Positions 9,160-17,151 of a stretch of 64,000 nt of DNA are shown here, in pieces. Position 1 is the first letter of the stretch. Every line of letters starts with the position of its first letter. This DNA is from Fimenecus sp052273625. GTDB lineage: Bacteria; Bacillota; Clostridia; Oscillospirales; Acutalibacteraceae. The stretch covers positions 154,266 to 218,265 of the forward strand of contig DAVZHW010000001.1 in the NCBI GenBank assembly GCA_052273625.1. The letters are read 5' to 3'. The notes beneath the pieces are model-generated. The model did no database searches, had not been told where the DNA came from, and worked only from the letters and a program-made list of their open reading frames with translations. The translations under genes were made by a program, and so were the position numbers.

Positions 9160-10377
9160 ATGAACGTTACTGAAAAAAGGCGAAGCTTTTTAATCAATGT
9201 GATGTACTTTGCCGTTCTTATTGGGTTGTTTTTTCTGTTTTTCAAATATGCTTTCGGAATTTGCCTTCCGCTTTTGACAGCGCTCTTTGTGGCTGCCGTG
9301 CTTCAAAAGCCTGTTGATTATCTTACAAAAAAAGCAAAGGGCGGACGTGGGATTTTTTCTGCACTGCTTGTTATATTCTGCTTTGTGGTGCTCGGTTCGA
9401 TTTTTGCGGTCGCACTTATGAAGCTCTTTTCTGAAATGAAATCATTTTTCAGCTTTTTAATGCTGAAGCTTGAAAATACATCTTTATTCATAGAGCAAGT
9501 GTGCACTTGGATTGAAACAAAGGTCACGATATTGCCTGACAATTTAAGGTCAAGCTTGTCGGCGTATGCAGAGGATATTCTTACAAACATTTTCGGCTCG
9601 GGAATTCCTGCTCCCGACGCACCGTCTGCCGCTGTTGAAAAGACGGGAGGCTTTGATTTTTCGTTGCTTGCTTCGCCGATCGGTGCTGTTTGGGGCACAG
9701 CGAAGCAAATTCCTGTCGTTGCGGTCGGAATTGTTGTTGCGATAGTATCGGGTTGCTTTATGACGGCCGATTACGCATCGCTCAAGAGCTTGGTTCTCAA
9801 GCTTGCGGGAGAAAAAAATTCCGCAAAAATTGTCAGAACAAAAAATATACTTTTCTCAACGCTCGGCAAAATGGGCAGGGCATATTGCATAATTATCCTT
9901 GTAACATTTTCCGAAATGGTTATAGGCTTATCGTTCCTCAAGCTTATCGGAGTATACACAGGCGGATATATTTTCGCAATTTCGTTGATAACTGCAATAG
10001 TCGATATTCTCCCCGTGCTCGGAACAGGAACGATATTGGTGCCTTGGGGCGTGTGGTCGCTTCTTACGGGTAATATCGGCTTCGGCATTGGCATATTGGT
10101 AGTCTATGCGATAATCACGGTAATAAGGCAAATAATCGAGCCGAAGCTTGTTGCTTCTCAGCTCGGACTTCCCGCTTATATTACAATTACCGCAATGTAT
10201 ATCGGAACGAGGCTGTTCGGATTTATCGGTCTTTTCCTTTTACCGATAAGCATTATGGTACTGAAGGTGCTCAACGACGACGGCATTATTCACATATTCA
10301 GGAAGAAGCCTGTTACGGTAGAGGAGGTCAAGGCGGAGGTTGCCGCCGAAGAAGAGGAAGAGCAGAAAAATAGCTGA
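9160..10377 (+). CDS. AI-2E/YtvI-family membrane permease
   Basis: A 405-residue membrane protein with about seven to eight hydrophobic segments: two to three at the N-terminus (residues 12-48 and 65-90), a soluble middle part (about 95-180), and a cluster from about 190 to 375. The layout and the phrase ISLITAIVDILPVLGTG are characteristic of the AI-2E/UPF0118 family, which includes Bacillus YtvI, a sporulation-associated protein. The substrate is unknown. The C-terminal 25 residues are an acidic tail. The start is set by RBS AAGGAGG at 9147-9153; a longer frame from 9082 lacks such a site. The next gene begins 13 nt later, so they form an operon. Confidence 0.8.
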   Translation: MNVTEKRRSFLINVMYFAVLIGLFFLFFKYAFGICLPLLTALFVAAVLQKPVDYLTKKAKGGRGIFSALLVIFCFVVLGSIFAVALMKLFSEMKSFFSFLMLKLENTSLFIEQVCTWIETKVTILPDNLRSSLSAYAEDILTNIFGSGIPAPDAPSAAVEKTGGFDFSLLASPIGAVWGTAKQIPVVAVGIVVAIVSGCFMTADYASLKSLVLKLAGEKNSAKIVRTKNILFSTLGKMGRAYCIIILVTFSEMVIGLSFLKLIGVYTGGYIFAISLITAIVDILPVLGTGTILVPWGVWSLLTGNIGFGIGILVVYAIITVIRQIIEPKLVASQLGLPAYITITAMYIGTRLFGFIGLFLLPISIMVLKVLNDDGIIHIFRKKPVTVEEVKAEVAAEEEEEQKNS

Positions 10378-10390
10378 CGGAGAGATAACT

Positions 10391-11134
10391 ATGATTGATA
10401 TTCATTGTCATATTTTACCCGGTATAGACGACGGCGCAAGAGATATAACGGAGTCTGCCGAGATGATAAATACGGCAAGGCTAAACAAAATCGATGCGAT
10501 AATTGCCACGCCGCATTTTTTGAATTTCGACAAGATAGAGGACTTTTTGTTTAATCGGGACGAGGCTGTGCAAAGCTTCAAGGAGCTGCTTGAAAGCTTT
10601 GACAACAAGCCTGCGGTGGCTTACGGTGCGGAGGTTTTCCTTGACGGCAGGGTGTTTACGGCGGATAATCTCGACGAGCTCACTCTTAACAAAAGCAGGT
10701 ATATGCTTTGCGAATATACGCTCAACCCGTTTGATACCGAAAAAGCCGTCCTTTACGCCGAAGAGCTTTGCGCAAGAGGCTATGTTCCGATAATAGCACA
10801 TCCTGAGAGGTATATTTCATTTGCCGAAAGCCCCGAGGTTGTCAACAGGCTGTGGGATATGGGCTGTAAATTTCAGGTCAACGCTTCTTCACTTGCAGGA
10901 GCAGGCGGCGAGAATATGCGAAGCTTTACGGAGGACCTTGTTCTAAAGGGCTTTGCCGATTTTATCGCAACCGACGCACATTCCCACAAAAGAAGGAGCA
11001 ACAGAATACTTGACAAGATAGAATATTTCCCCGAGAGCATAACCGAGGATATGCTGAAATATCTTTTGGAGGATGCACCGTTAAGAGTCCTAAAGGACGA
11101 AGCTTTCCCCGAAAAAGAGGTTGAATATTTCTGA
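10391..11134 (+). CDS. CpsB/YwqE-type PHP-fold tyrosine phosphatase
   Basis: A 247-residue metal-dependent phosphoesterase of the PHP fold. Motifs in order: DIHCHILPGIDDGA (residues 3-16), ATPHF, GAEVF, AHPERY and ATDAHS, which supply the metal-binding His/Asp/Glu cluster. This is the signature of CpsB/CapC/YwqE manganese-dependent tyrosine phosphatases that counteract bacterial tyrosine kinases in capsule or exopolysaccharide control. No kinase gene is nearby in the window. The start at 10391 follows RBS GGAGAG; the longer reading frame from 10340 overlaps the previous gene and lacks a site. The gene ends before a strong terminator. Confidence 0.87.
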   Translation: MIDIHCHILPGIDDGARDITESAEMINTARLNKIDAIIATPHFLNFDKIEDFLFNRDEAVQSFKELLESFDNKPAVAYGAEVFLDGRVFTADNLDELTLNKSRYMLCEYTLNPFDTEKAVLYAEELCARGYVPIIAHPERYISFAESPEVVNRLWDMGCKFQVNASSLAGAGGENMRSFTEDLVLKGFADFIATDAHSHKRRSNRILDKIEYFPESITEDMLKYLLEDAPLRVLKDEAFPEKEVEYF

Positions 11135-11161
11135 TTTTCTCTATACCATTATATTATATAT

Positions 11162-11215
11162 AGCAAAAAGGCGTCTGCCGAGGGTCAAAACAGGCTCTCG
11201 GCGGCTTGCTTTTTT
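11162..11215 (+). terminator. Intrinsic terminator after the phosphatase gene
   Basis: Outer stem AGCAA/TTGCT (11162-11166 with 11206-11210) and inner stem GCCGAG/CTCGGC (11177-11182 with 11197-11202), followed by a T run to 11215. It separates the phosphatase gene from the ribosomal operon. The following 100 nt hold only a CACTA-AATG-TAGTG dyad (about 11234-11247) of unknown meaning. Confidence 0.8.
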
Positions 11216-11318
11216 GAGGAAAAACAGGATAAAACACTAAATGTAGTGGTGGCGGAACACATGGTTACTATTATTAAAAAATTTCGGCTTTTTTCACGAA
11301 CTTTTTTGTAAAAAGTTG

Positions 11319-11347
11319 TTGCATTTGCTAAAGATATGTGATAGAAT
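11319..11347 (+). promoter_or_regulatory. Promoter of the ribosomal protein superoperon
   Basis: TTGCAT (11319-11324), a 17-nt spacer, and TAGAAT (11342-11347). Predicted start of RNA is near 11354, about 290 nt before rpsJ. No other good promoter is seen between the upstream terminator and rpsJ. Confidence 0.65.
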
Positions 11348-11353
11348 GTTCAG

Positions 11354-11641
11354 GCACGCTGTGGAATAGGCGAATTATGCCCATTTACCGGCGTTATGAT
11401 ATGCGATGATGTGATAGGTGGCTGCACTTGATGCAGGGAATTATCACGGAGTATGTCCGATTACAAACCGGGCGAAATTATATGTTTTTCTTTATGTAGC
11501 GTACCCCAACTGCGTGAAACAAGGAAAAACTGTGTGCTTTTTAACGTCCGAAAATCTTCGGATTTTTATATTGCAGAGGGTGGGAACACCCGGCAAGGTT
11601 GTTAAAAAGCGTTGCCCTAATTTTTCAAGGAGGAAAAACCA
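11354..11641 (+). promoter_or_regulatory. Structured 5' leader of the S10 operon, candidate ribosomal-protein control RNA
   Basis: About 290 nt of untranslated RNA is expected here. Visible structure: GTGATA (11411-11416) pairs with TATCAC (11442-11447) and CTGCA (11422-11426) pairs with TGCAG (11432-11436), leaving a symmetric 5x5 internal loop. Then TCCGAA/TTCGGA (11547-11562) followed by five T resembles an attenuator. After it come GGGTG-GGAA-CACCC (11578-11591) and GGCAA/TTGCC (11592-11616) followed by CTAATTTTT. Alternative use of these stems could control read-through into rpsJ. In other bacteria S10 operons are autoregulated through their leaders (L4 in E. coli), but no known motif was recognised. 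A 22-codon ORF (11431-11499) is present; its start lies inside the first hairpin. Confidence 0.55.
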
Positions 11642-11956
11642 ATGGCAGCAGCAAAAGGCAAGAAAATCAGAATCAGACTTAAAGGCTACGATCACAACGT
11701 TGTTGACAAGGCAGCAGAGAAGATCGTTGAGACCGCAAAGCGCACAGGCGCTCAGGTTTCAGGTCCTGTTCCGCTTCCCACTGAGAAGGAAGTTGTTACT
11801 ATCCTTCGTGCAGTTCACAAGTATAAGGACAGCCGTGAACAGTTTGAGCAGAGAACGCACAAAAGGCTTATCGACATTTTAAGACCCTCAAACAAAACTG
11901 TTGAGGCTCTTACAAGTCTTGAGCTTCCCGCAGGCGTTGAAGTTGAAATTAAATAA
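11642..11956 (+). CDS. rpsJ: Small subunit ribosomal protein S10
   Basis: A 104-residue S10, first gene of the S10-spc-alpha superoperon. It has the family segment IRIRLKGYDHNVVDKA near the N-terminus and HKYKDSREQFEQRTHKR in the loop region. S10 binds the head of the 30S subunit and, with NusB, serves antitermination. RBS AAGGAGG (11627-11633) precedes the ATG by 8 nt. No tuf or fusA gene precedes it, unlike in many Firmicutes. Confidence 0.97.
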   Translation: MAAAKGKKIRIRLKGYDHNVVDKAAEKIVETAKRTGAQVSGPVPLPTEKEVVTILRAVHKYKDSREQFEQRTHKRLIDILRPSNKTVEALTSLELPAGVEVEIK

Positions 11957-11980
11957 TTTCGCTTTACGCTTACAGGTCAA

Positions 11981-11996
11981 GTTGGCGAGAGCCAAC
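11981..11996 (+). promoter_or_regulatory. GNRA-capped hairpin between rpsJ and rplC
   Basis: GTTGGC-GAGA-GCCAAC, a 6-bp stem with a GAGA tetraloop in the 64-nt spacer. There is no T tract, so it is not a terminator. It may be an mRNA processing or stability element, or protein-binding; function is unknown. Confidence 0.4.
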
Positions 11997-12020
11997 CAAT
12001 AACCAAAGGAGGAAATAAAA

Positions 12021-12656
12021 ATGAAAAAAGGTCTTATTGGTAAAAAGATCGGTATGACTCAGCTTTTCGACGAGAACGGTAAAGTAATTCCCGTTACAGT
12101 TGTTGAAGCAGGTCCGTGCACAGTCGTTCAGAAGAAGACCGTTGAAAACGACGGTTATGCTGCAGTTCAGGTAGGTTACGGTGATGTTAAAATCACAAGA
12201 GTAAACAAGCCTGAGGCAGGTCACTTCAAGAAGGCTAATGTTGCACCGAAGAAAGTACTCAGAGAGTTCAGACTCGAAGACACAGACGCTCTTAACGTAG
12301 GCGATGTTCTCAAAGCAGACGTTTTCGCAGCAGGCGACAGAGTTGATGTTGTAGGTACAAGCAAGGGTAAAGGTACCGCAGGCGCAATCAAGAGATGGAA
12401 CTTCTCGAGACTTAAAGAATCACACGGTACAGGTCCCGTAGCAAGACACGCAGGTTCATTGGGTGCTTGTTCGGATCCGTCAAGAGTTTACAAGGGAAAG
12501 AAGCTCGCAGGTCACCTCGGTGCTGAAAGAGTTACAATCCAGAACCTTGACGTAGTAAAGGTTGATGTTGAAAACAATCTCATCGCTGTCAAGGGTGCCA
12601 TCCCCGGTCCCAAGGGCGGAATTGTTATTCTCGCAGACACAGTTAAGAGTAAGTAA
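12021..12656 (+). CDS. rplC: Large subunit ribosomal protein L3
   Basis: A 211-residue L3 of normal length, starting MKKGLIGKKIGMTQLFDENG. The conserved GTSKGKGTAGAIKRW extension reaches toward the peptidyl transferase centre and its Gln/Asn-containing loop is intact. L3 is one of the two proteins that initiate assembly of the 50S subunit. RBS AAAGGAGG lies upstream. rplD follows after 17 nt. Confidence 0.97.
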   Translation: MKKGLIGKKIGMTQLFDENGKVIPVTVVEAGPCTVVQKKTVENDGYAAVQVGYGDVKITRVNKPEAGHFKKANVAPKKVLREFRLEDTDALNVGDVLKADVFAAGDRVDVVGTSKGKGTAGAIKRWNFSRLKESHGTGPVARHAGSLGACSDPSRVYKGKKLAGHLGAERVTIQNLDVVKVDVENNLIAVKGAIPGPKGGIVILADTVKSK

Positions 12657-12673
12657 GAAAGGAGTGTTGAAGA

Positions 12674-13297
12674 ATGGCTAAATTAGCAGTATTGGATAAA
12701 GCAGGTAAGAAAGTTTCTGATATCGAACTTAACGACGGTATCTTCGCAATCGAACCGAACATGTCGGCTATGCACCTCATGGTAGTAAGCTACCTTGCAG
12801 CGCAGCGTCAGGGCACTCAGTCAACACTTACTCGTTCCGAAGTTTCGGGCGGCGGTAAAAAGCCGTGGAGACAGAAGGGAACAGGTCGTGCAAGACAGGG
12901 TTCGACAAGATCTCCGCAGTGGACACACGGCGGTATCGCACTCGGACCGAAGCCCCGTGAATACGGTATCGATGTAAATAAGAAAGTCAGAAGACTCGCT
13001 ATGAAGTCTGCTCTTTCAAGCAAGGTTGCCGAGAACGAGATGATCGTTGTTGATTCACTCGCTATGGACGCAATCAAGACAAAGGAAATGGCAGGAGTTC
13101 TTTCAGCTGTCAACGCCGGAAAGAAAACTCTTATCGTTCTCCCCGAGAAAGACGATGTAGTTTACAGAAGCGCTCGCAACATTGCAGGCACAAAGGTTTC
13201 TCTTGTAAACACACTTAATGTTTACGATATTCTTAATTGCAACACAATCGTTGTTGTTAAGGATGCGGTTTCAAAGATTGAGGAGGTATATGCATAA
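12674..13297 (+). CDS. rplD: Large subunit ribosomal protein L4
   Basis: A 207-residue L4. The long loop GGGKKPWRQKGTGRARQGS (about residues 57-75), which lines the exit tunnel and is the usual site of macrolide-resistance changes, looks wild type. In E. coli L4 represses its own operon through the S10 leader; whether it does so here is not shown. The stop codon overlaps the rplW start by one base (TAATG), so translation is probably coupled. Confidence 0.97.
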   Translation: MAKLAVLDKAGKKVSDIELNDGIFAIEPNMSAMHLMVVSYLAAQRQGTQSTLTRSEVSGGGKKPWRQKGTGRARQGSTRSPQWTHGGIALGPKPREYGIDVNKKVRRLAMKSALSSKVAENEMIVVDSLAMDAIKTKEMAGVLSAVNAGKKTLIVLPEKDDVVYRSARNIAGTKVSLVNTLNVYDILNCNTIVVVKDAVSKIEEVYA

Positions 13298-13590
13298 TGA
13301 AATTTGCTCAGGATATTATCCTCCGTCCGGTAATCACAGAGGAAAGCATGATGGGCACTGCCGAGAAGAAATATTCCTTCAAGGTTGCTAAAGATGCTAC
13401 AAAACCCGAAATTAAAGAAGCTGTTGAAAAACTTTTCGGCGTTAAGGTCGCTAAAGTCAACACAATGAATTGCAAAGGTCATTTGAGAAGATACGGTCGC
13501 TTCGAGGGTTATACAGAGTCTTGGAAAAAGGCTGTTGTTACTCTTACAGAAGACAGCAAGACTATTGAATTCTTCGACGGAATGATGTAA
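13297..13590 (+). CDS. rplW: Large subunit ribosomal protein L23
   Basis: A 97-residue L23 with the typical start AQDIILRPVITEES and the segment KLFGVKVAKVNTMNCKG. It sits at the tunnel exit and docks trigger factor and the signal recognition particle. It overlaps rplD by one base. A 65-nt spacer with possible structure follows before rplB. Confidence 0.96.
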   Translation: MKFAQDIILRPVITEESMMGTAEKKYSFKVAKDATKPEIKEAVEKLFGVKVAKVNTMNCKGHLRRYGRFEGYTESWKKAVVTLTEDSKTIEFFDGMM

Positions 13591-13596
13591 TAACTC

Positions 13597-13637
13597 AACG
13601 GTAATGTATGGAGTCAAGACAGCTCCGCTAAGCCGTT
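13597..13637 (+). promoter_or_regulatory. Possible nested hairpin upstream of rplB
   Basis: AACGG (13597-13601) can pair with CCGTT (13633-13637), enclosing GGAG (13610-13613) and CTCC (13623-13626). It lies directly before the rplB RBS (AAGGAGAG). Helices are short, so this is a weak call. Confidence 0.3.
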
Positions 13638-13655
13638 ATTAAGGAGAGTGAAAAA

Positions 13656-14486
13656 ATGTCTATAAAGGTCTATAAGCCGACTATCAACTCAAGACGTAAT
13701 ATGTCGGTTACAGATTATTCCGAACTTTCAAAGGTCGCTCCCGAGAGAAGTCTCCTTGCTCCTCTTAAGAAGAATGCAGGCCGTAACAGTTACGGAAGAA
13801 TTACCGTTCGTCATAAGGGCGGCGGAAACAGAAGAAAATACAGAATTATCGACTTCAAGAGAGATAAAGAGAGCGTAGCAACCGTTCTTACGATTGAATA
13901 CGATCCCAACCGTTCATCTCACATCGCACTCGTTCAGTACGAGGACGGCGAAAAGAGATATATCCTTGCTCCTGTCGGTCTTAAAGTAGGCGACAAGGTT
14001 GAAGAGGGTGAGAACGCAGATATTAAAGTCGGTAACTCACTTAAGCTTAAGGACATCCCCACCGGTACTGTTGTTCACAACGTTGAGCTTTATCCCGGCA
14101 GAGGCGGTCAGTTGGCAAGAGCAGCCGGTAACTCGGCACAGCTTATGGCTAAGGAAAACGCACTTGCACTTCTTCGTCTTCCTTCAGGCGAGCTTCGTAA
14201 TGTTTCTGCAGAGTGCAGAGCAACAATCGGTACAGTAGGCAACGCTGATCATGAAAATGTTAAGCTTGGTAAGGCCGGCCGTACTCGTCACTTAGGTGTT
14301 AGACCCACAGTTCGCGGTTCTGTCATGAACCCGAATGACCACCCGCACGGCGGTGGTGAAGGTAAAGCTCCGATCGGTCGTCCCGGTCCCTGCACACCTT
14401 GGGGTAAACCTGCTCTTGGCTATAAGACAAGAAATAAGAAAAAGGCTTCTAACAAGATGATTGTTAAACGCCGCAACGGTAAATAA
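13656..14486 (+). CDS. rplB: Large subunit ribosomal protein L2
   Basis: A 276-residue L2. The highly conserved C-terminal segment MNPNDHPHGGGEGKAPIGR contains the His that corresponds to the one near the peptidyl transferase centre, and is intact. L2 is needed for subunit association and tRNA binding. Full length, ending in the usual basic tail. Confidence 0.97.
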   Translation: MSIKVYKPTINSRRNMSVTDYSELSKVAPERSLLAPLKKNAGRNSYGRITVRHKGGGNRRKYRIIDFKRDKESVATVLTIEYDPNRSSHIALVQYEDGEKRYILAPVGLKVGDKVEEGENADIKVGNSLKLKDIPTGTVVHNVELYPGRGGQLARAAGNSAQLMAKENALALLRLPSGELRNVSAECRATIGTVGNADHENVKLGKAGRTRHLGVRPTVRGSVMNPNDHPHGGGEGKAPIGRPGPCTPWGKPALGYKTRNKKKASNKMIVKRRNGK

Positions 14487-14504
14487 GAGAAGGGAGTGTA
14501 GATT

Positions 14505-14786
14505 ATGAGCAGAAGTACTAAAAAAGGACCTTTTGTGGATGCTAAGTTGTTCAAGAAGGTTCAGGAAATGAACAAGAACGGCGAAAAGATCGTTCTCAAG
14601 ACATGGAGCCGCAGCTCTACTATATTCCCGGATTTTGTCGGACATACATTTGCTGTTCATGACGGCAGAAAGCATGTTCCGGTATATGTTACCGAAGATA
14701 TGGTAGGTCACAAGCTTGGTGAATTTGCACCGACAAGAACCTTCAAAGGTCATGCCGGTTCAAAGACTTCAAATAACGGTAAATAA
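14505..14786 (+). CDS. rpsS: Small subunit ribosomal protein S19
   Basis: A 93-residue S19 starting MSRSTKKGPFVDAKLFKKV, with the conserved IFPDFVGHTFAVHDGRKHVP segment. It forms a complex with S13 in the 30S head, near the A-site finger bridge. It follows rplB by 18 nt and precedes rplV by 25 nt. Confidence 0.97.
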   Translation: MSRSTKKGPFVDAKLFKKVQEMNKNGEKIVLKTWSRSSTIFPDFVGHTFAVHDGRKHVPVYVTEDMVGHKLGEFAPTRTFKGHAGSKTSNNGK

Positions 14787-14811
14787 TCAGTCGAAAGGAG
14801 TGTATTAACTA

Positions 14812-15144
14812 ATGGAAGCAACGGCAAAGGTAACAAATGTACGCATTGCGCCCCGTAAGGTTCAGATCGTACTTGACTTAATCAGAAACAAGCCTTGCGA
14901 AGAAGCATTAGCTATTCTCAAGTACACACCCAAGGCTGCGTGTGAACCGCTTGAAAAGCTTTTGAAATCAGCAATGGCAAATGCAGAAAACAAAGACATG
15001 GATACATCAAGACTCTACATTGCGTCTTGCCATGTTGACCAGGGCCCCACTCTCAAGAGAATCAGACCGAGAGCACAGGGCCGTGCATTCAGAATAAACA
15101 AAAAGACTTCGCACATTTATCTTGTGCTTAAAGAAGCAGAATAA
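14812..15144 (+). CDS. rplV: Large subunit ribosomal protein L22
   Basis: A 110-residue L22. It carries the start region ATAKVTNVRIAPRKVQIVLD and the extended hairpin RIRPRAQGRAFRINKKTSH, which reaches into the exit tunnel and touches the macrolide site. Length and motifs are normal. Confidence 0.97.
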   Translation: MEATAKVTNVRIAPRKVQIVLDLIRNKPCEEALAILKYTPKAACEPLEKLLKSAMANAENKDMDTSRLYIASCHVDQGPTLKRIRPRAQGRAFRINKKTSHIYLVLKEAE

Positions 15145-15163
15145 GTGAGGAGGAGGTAATACA

Positions 15164-15835
15164 ATGGGTCAGAAAATAAATCCTACCGGACTTCGTATCG
15201 GTGTTATTAAGGATTGGGAGTCACGTTGGTACTCCGACAAAAAAGATTTCGGCGATACTCTTGTATCGGACGTAAAGCTCCGTAAGTATCTCCTTGAGTC
15301 ACTTGCTCCTGCAGGTGTGCCGAAGGTAGAAATCGAAAGAGATGCGAAGAGAGTTCGTGTCAACATTCATTGCGCTAAGCCCGGTATGGTTATCGGTAAA
15401 GGTGGCGCAGAAATCGAAAAGCTCAAAGCAACCTGCAAGAAAATGCTTGGCGGCGACAAAGAGGTTTTCGTAAACATTATTGAAATTAAACAGCCCGACC
15501 TCAATGCTCAGCTCGTTGCAGAGAACATCGCTTCTCAGCTCGAAAGAAGAATTTCTTTCAGACGTGCTCTTAAGCAGTCAATCGGCAGAACAATGAAGCT
15601 CGGTGCTAAGGGTATTAAGACACAGGTTAGCGGTCGTATCGGCGGTGCTGAAATCGCACGTACCGAGAGCTATCATGAAGGTACTATCCCGCTTCAGACC
15701 ATCCGTGCTGACATCGACTATGGCTTTGCTGAGGCAAAGACAACTTACGGTCGTATCGGCGTTAAGGTATGGATCTACAACGGCGAAGTTCTTCACGACA
15801 GCCGCAAGCCTCGCAAGGAAGGAGGCACAAAATAA
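15164..15835 (+). CDS. rpsC: Small subunit ribosomal protein S3
   Basis: A 223-residue S3, starting MGQKINPTGLRIGVIKDWES. The KH domain has the expected VIGKGGAEIEKLK motif. The C-terminal domain includes IKTQVSGRIGGAEIARTE. S3 helps form the mRNA entry channel with S4 and S5. The TAA stop overlaps the rplP ATG by one base. Confidence 0.97.
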   Translation: MGQKINPTGLRIGVIKDWESRWYSDKKDFGDTLVSDVKLRKYLLESLAPAGVPKVEIERDAKRVRVNIHCAKPGMVIGKGGAEIEKLKATCKKMLGGDKEVFVNIIEIKQPDLNAQLVAENIASQLERRISFRRALKQSIGRTMKLGAKGIKTQVSGRIGGAEIARTESYHEGTIPLQTIRADIDYGFAEAKTTYGRIGVKVWIYNGEVLHDSRKPRKEGGTK

Positions 15836-16266
15836 TGTTGTTACCTAAGAGAGTTAAATACCGCAGAGTTCAGAGAGGTCGTTTGACCGGTACCGCAACA
15901 AGAGGTAATAAAGTCAACTACGGTGAATACGGTCTTGTGTCTCTTGAGCCTGCTTGGATCACAGCAAATCAGATCGAAGCTGCCCGTATCGCTATGACAA
16001 GATATATCAAGCGTGGCGGTCAGGTTTGGATAAAAATCTTCCCGGATAAGCCCATCACAGAGAAACCCGCTGAAACCCGAATGGGTTCAGGTAAAGGTTC
16101 ACCCGAATACTGGGTTGCAGTTGTTAAACCCGGCAGAGTAATGTTCGAGATTGCAGGTGTTCCGGAAGAGACAGCCCGTGAGGCTATGCGTCTTGCAGCT
16201 AACAAGCTTCCCGTTAAGTGCAAGTTTGTTACCAAGGCAGAACAAGAAGAGGATGGTGAGCAATAA
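15835..16266 (+). CDS. rplP: Large subunit ribosomal protein L16
   Basis: A 143-residue L16 beginning MLLPKRVKYRRVQRGRLTG. The ATG at 15835 overlaps the rpsC stop and is preceded by GGAGG; the in-frame ATG at 15769 lies inside rpsC and would add 22 unrelated residues, so it is rejected. L16 positions the A-site tRNA in the 50S subunit. The stop overlaps rpmC by one base. Confidence 0.97.
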   Translation: MLLPKRVKYRRVQRGRLTGTATRGNKVNYGEYGLVSLEPAWITANQIEAARIAMTRYIKRGGQVWIKIFPDKPITEKPAETRMGSGKGSPEYWVAVVKPGRVMFEIAGVPEETAREAMRLAANKLPVKCKFVTKAEQEEDGEQ

Positions 16267-16469
16267 TGAAAGCAAATGAAATCAAGAAACTCTCCCCCTC
16301 AGAGTTGGATGCTAAACTCTTGGAGTTGAAGGACGAGCTTTTTAAGTTACGCTTCCAGCAGGCCATCAACCAACTCGATAATCCAATGCGTATCAGTGCC
16401 GTTAAGAAGGATATCGCAAGAGTAAAAACAGTAATCCGTGATATCGAATTGCACGGCAACGAAGGCTAA
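16266..16469 (+). CDS. rpmC: Large subunit ribosomal protein L29
   Basis: A 67-residue L29, a two-helix protein near the tunnel exit. It shows the family pattern MKANEIKKLSPSELDAKL and ELFKLRFQQAINQLDNP. It overlaps rplP by one base, which suggests translational coupling. Confidence 0.96.
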   Translation: MKANEIKKLSPSELDAKLLELKDELFKLRFQQAINQLDNPMRISAVKKDIARVKTVIRDIELHGNEG

Positions 16470-16489
16470 GGAAAGGGAGGACAATCGTA

Positions 16490-16747
16490 ATGAGTGAAAG
16501 AAATCTCAGAAAAACTCAGGTTGGTATCGTAACAAGCGATAAGATGGACAAAACTGTAGTTATTTCCATTAAAGACAGAGTTCAGCATCCGCTTTACAAG
16601 AAGATCGTCAACCGTACAGTTAAAATTAAGGCTCATGACGAGAACAACCAGTGTGGCGTAGGCGACAAGGTTCTTGTTATGGAAACCCGTCCTCTCTCAA
16701 AAGATAAGAGATGGCGTGTTGTAGAAATCATCGAGAAAGCGAAATAA
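16490..16747 (+). CDS. rpsQ: Small subunit ribosomal protein S17
   Basis: An 85-residue S17, OB-fold, an early 16S rRNA binder. Typical segments are RKTQVGIVTSDKMDKTVVIS and a C-terminal TRPLSKDKRWRVVEI. RBS GGGAGG lies upstream, and the gene lies 20 nt after rpmC. Confidence 0.97.
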   Translation: MSERNLRKTQVGIVTSDKMDKTVVISIKDRVQHPLYKKIVNRTVKIKAHDENNQCGVGDKVLVMETRPLSKDKRWRVVEIIEKAK

Positions 16748-16768
16748 TTTTCTAAGGAGGAAATTACT

Positions 16769-17137
16769 GTGGTACAACAACAGACTTACCTCAAAGTTGC
16801 CGATAACACCGGTGCGAAAGAAATTATGTGCATTCGTGTACTCGGTGGTTCAGGCAGAAGGTATGCTAATATAGGCGATGTTATAGTTGCATCTGTCAAA
16901 AAAGCAGCACCCGGCGGCGTTGTTAAAAAAGGCGATGTAGTTAAAGCAGTAGTCGTAAGATCATGCAGCGGTGTTCGCAGAGATGACGGTACTTATATCC
17001 GTTTCGACGAAAACGCAGCAGTTTTGATTAAAGATGATAAGACCCCCAGAGGTACTCGTATCTTTGGACCGGTAGCAAGAGAGCTTCGTGATAAGGATTA
17101 CATGAAAATCCTTTCGCTCGCTCCCGAAGTACTTTAA
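16769..17137 (+). CDS. rplN: Large subunit ribosomal protein L14
   Basis: A 122-residue L14 that starts at GTG (16769), set by AAGGAGG at 16754-16760. Residues QQQTYLKVADNTGAKEIMC match the family start. L14 forms an intersubunit bridge and binds the ribosome silencing factor RsfS in other bacteria. Length is exactly typical. Confidence 0.97.
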   Translation: MVQQQTYLKVADNTGAKEIMCIRVLGGSGRRYANIGDVIVASVKKAAPGGVVKKGDVVKAVVVRSCSGVRRDDGTYIRFDENAAVLIKDDKTPRGTRIFGPVARELRDKDYMKILSLAPEVL

Positions 17138-17151
17138 GGAGGTGCCTGATA

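Noticed and set aside
11234..11247. CACTA-AATG-TAGTG dyad resembling NrdR or BlaI boxes
   Set aside because: It lies between a terminator and a promoter 70 nt away, next to no ribonucleotide reductase or beta-lactam gene, and matches neither consensus fully.
11431..11499. 22-codon leader ORF
   Set aside because: Its ATG lies within a well-formed hairpin and has only a weak RBS. Kept as a note rather than called.
11571..11625. T-box-like GGGTGGGAACACCC upstream of rpsJ
   Set aside because: The T-box core GGGTGGNACCGCG is not complete, no specifier stem is seen, and rpsJ is not a T-box-regulated gene. It reads better as a plain hairpin.
11418..11882. 154-codon frame covering the S10 leader and rpsJ
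   Set aside because: It runs through the structured leader and a wrong frame of rpsJ. The protein is low in normal composition and lacks an RBS.
13222..13617. 131-codon reverse frame opposite rplD/rplW
   Set aside because: Shadow of highly expressed ribosomal genes; no RBS or family resemblance.
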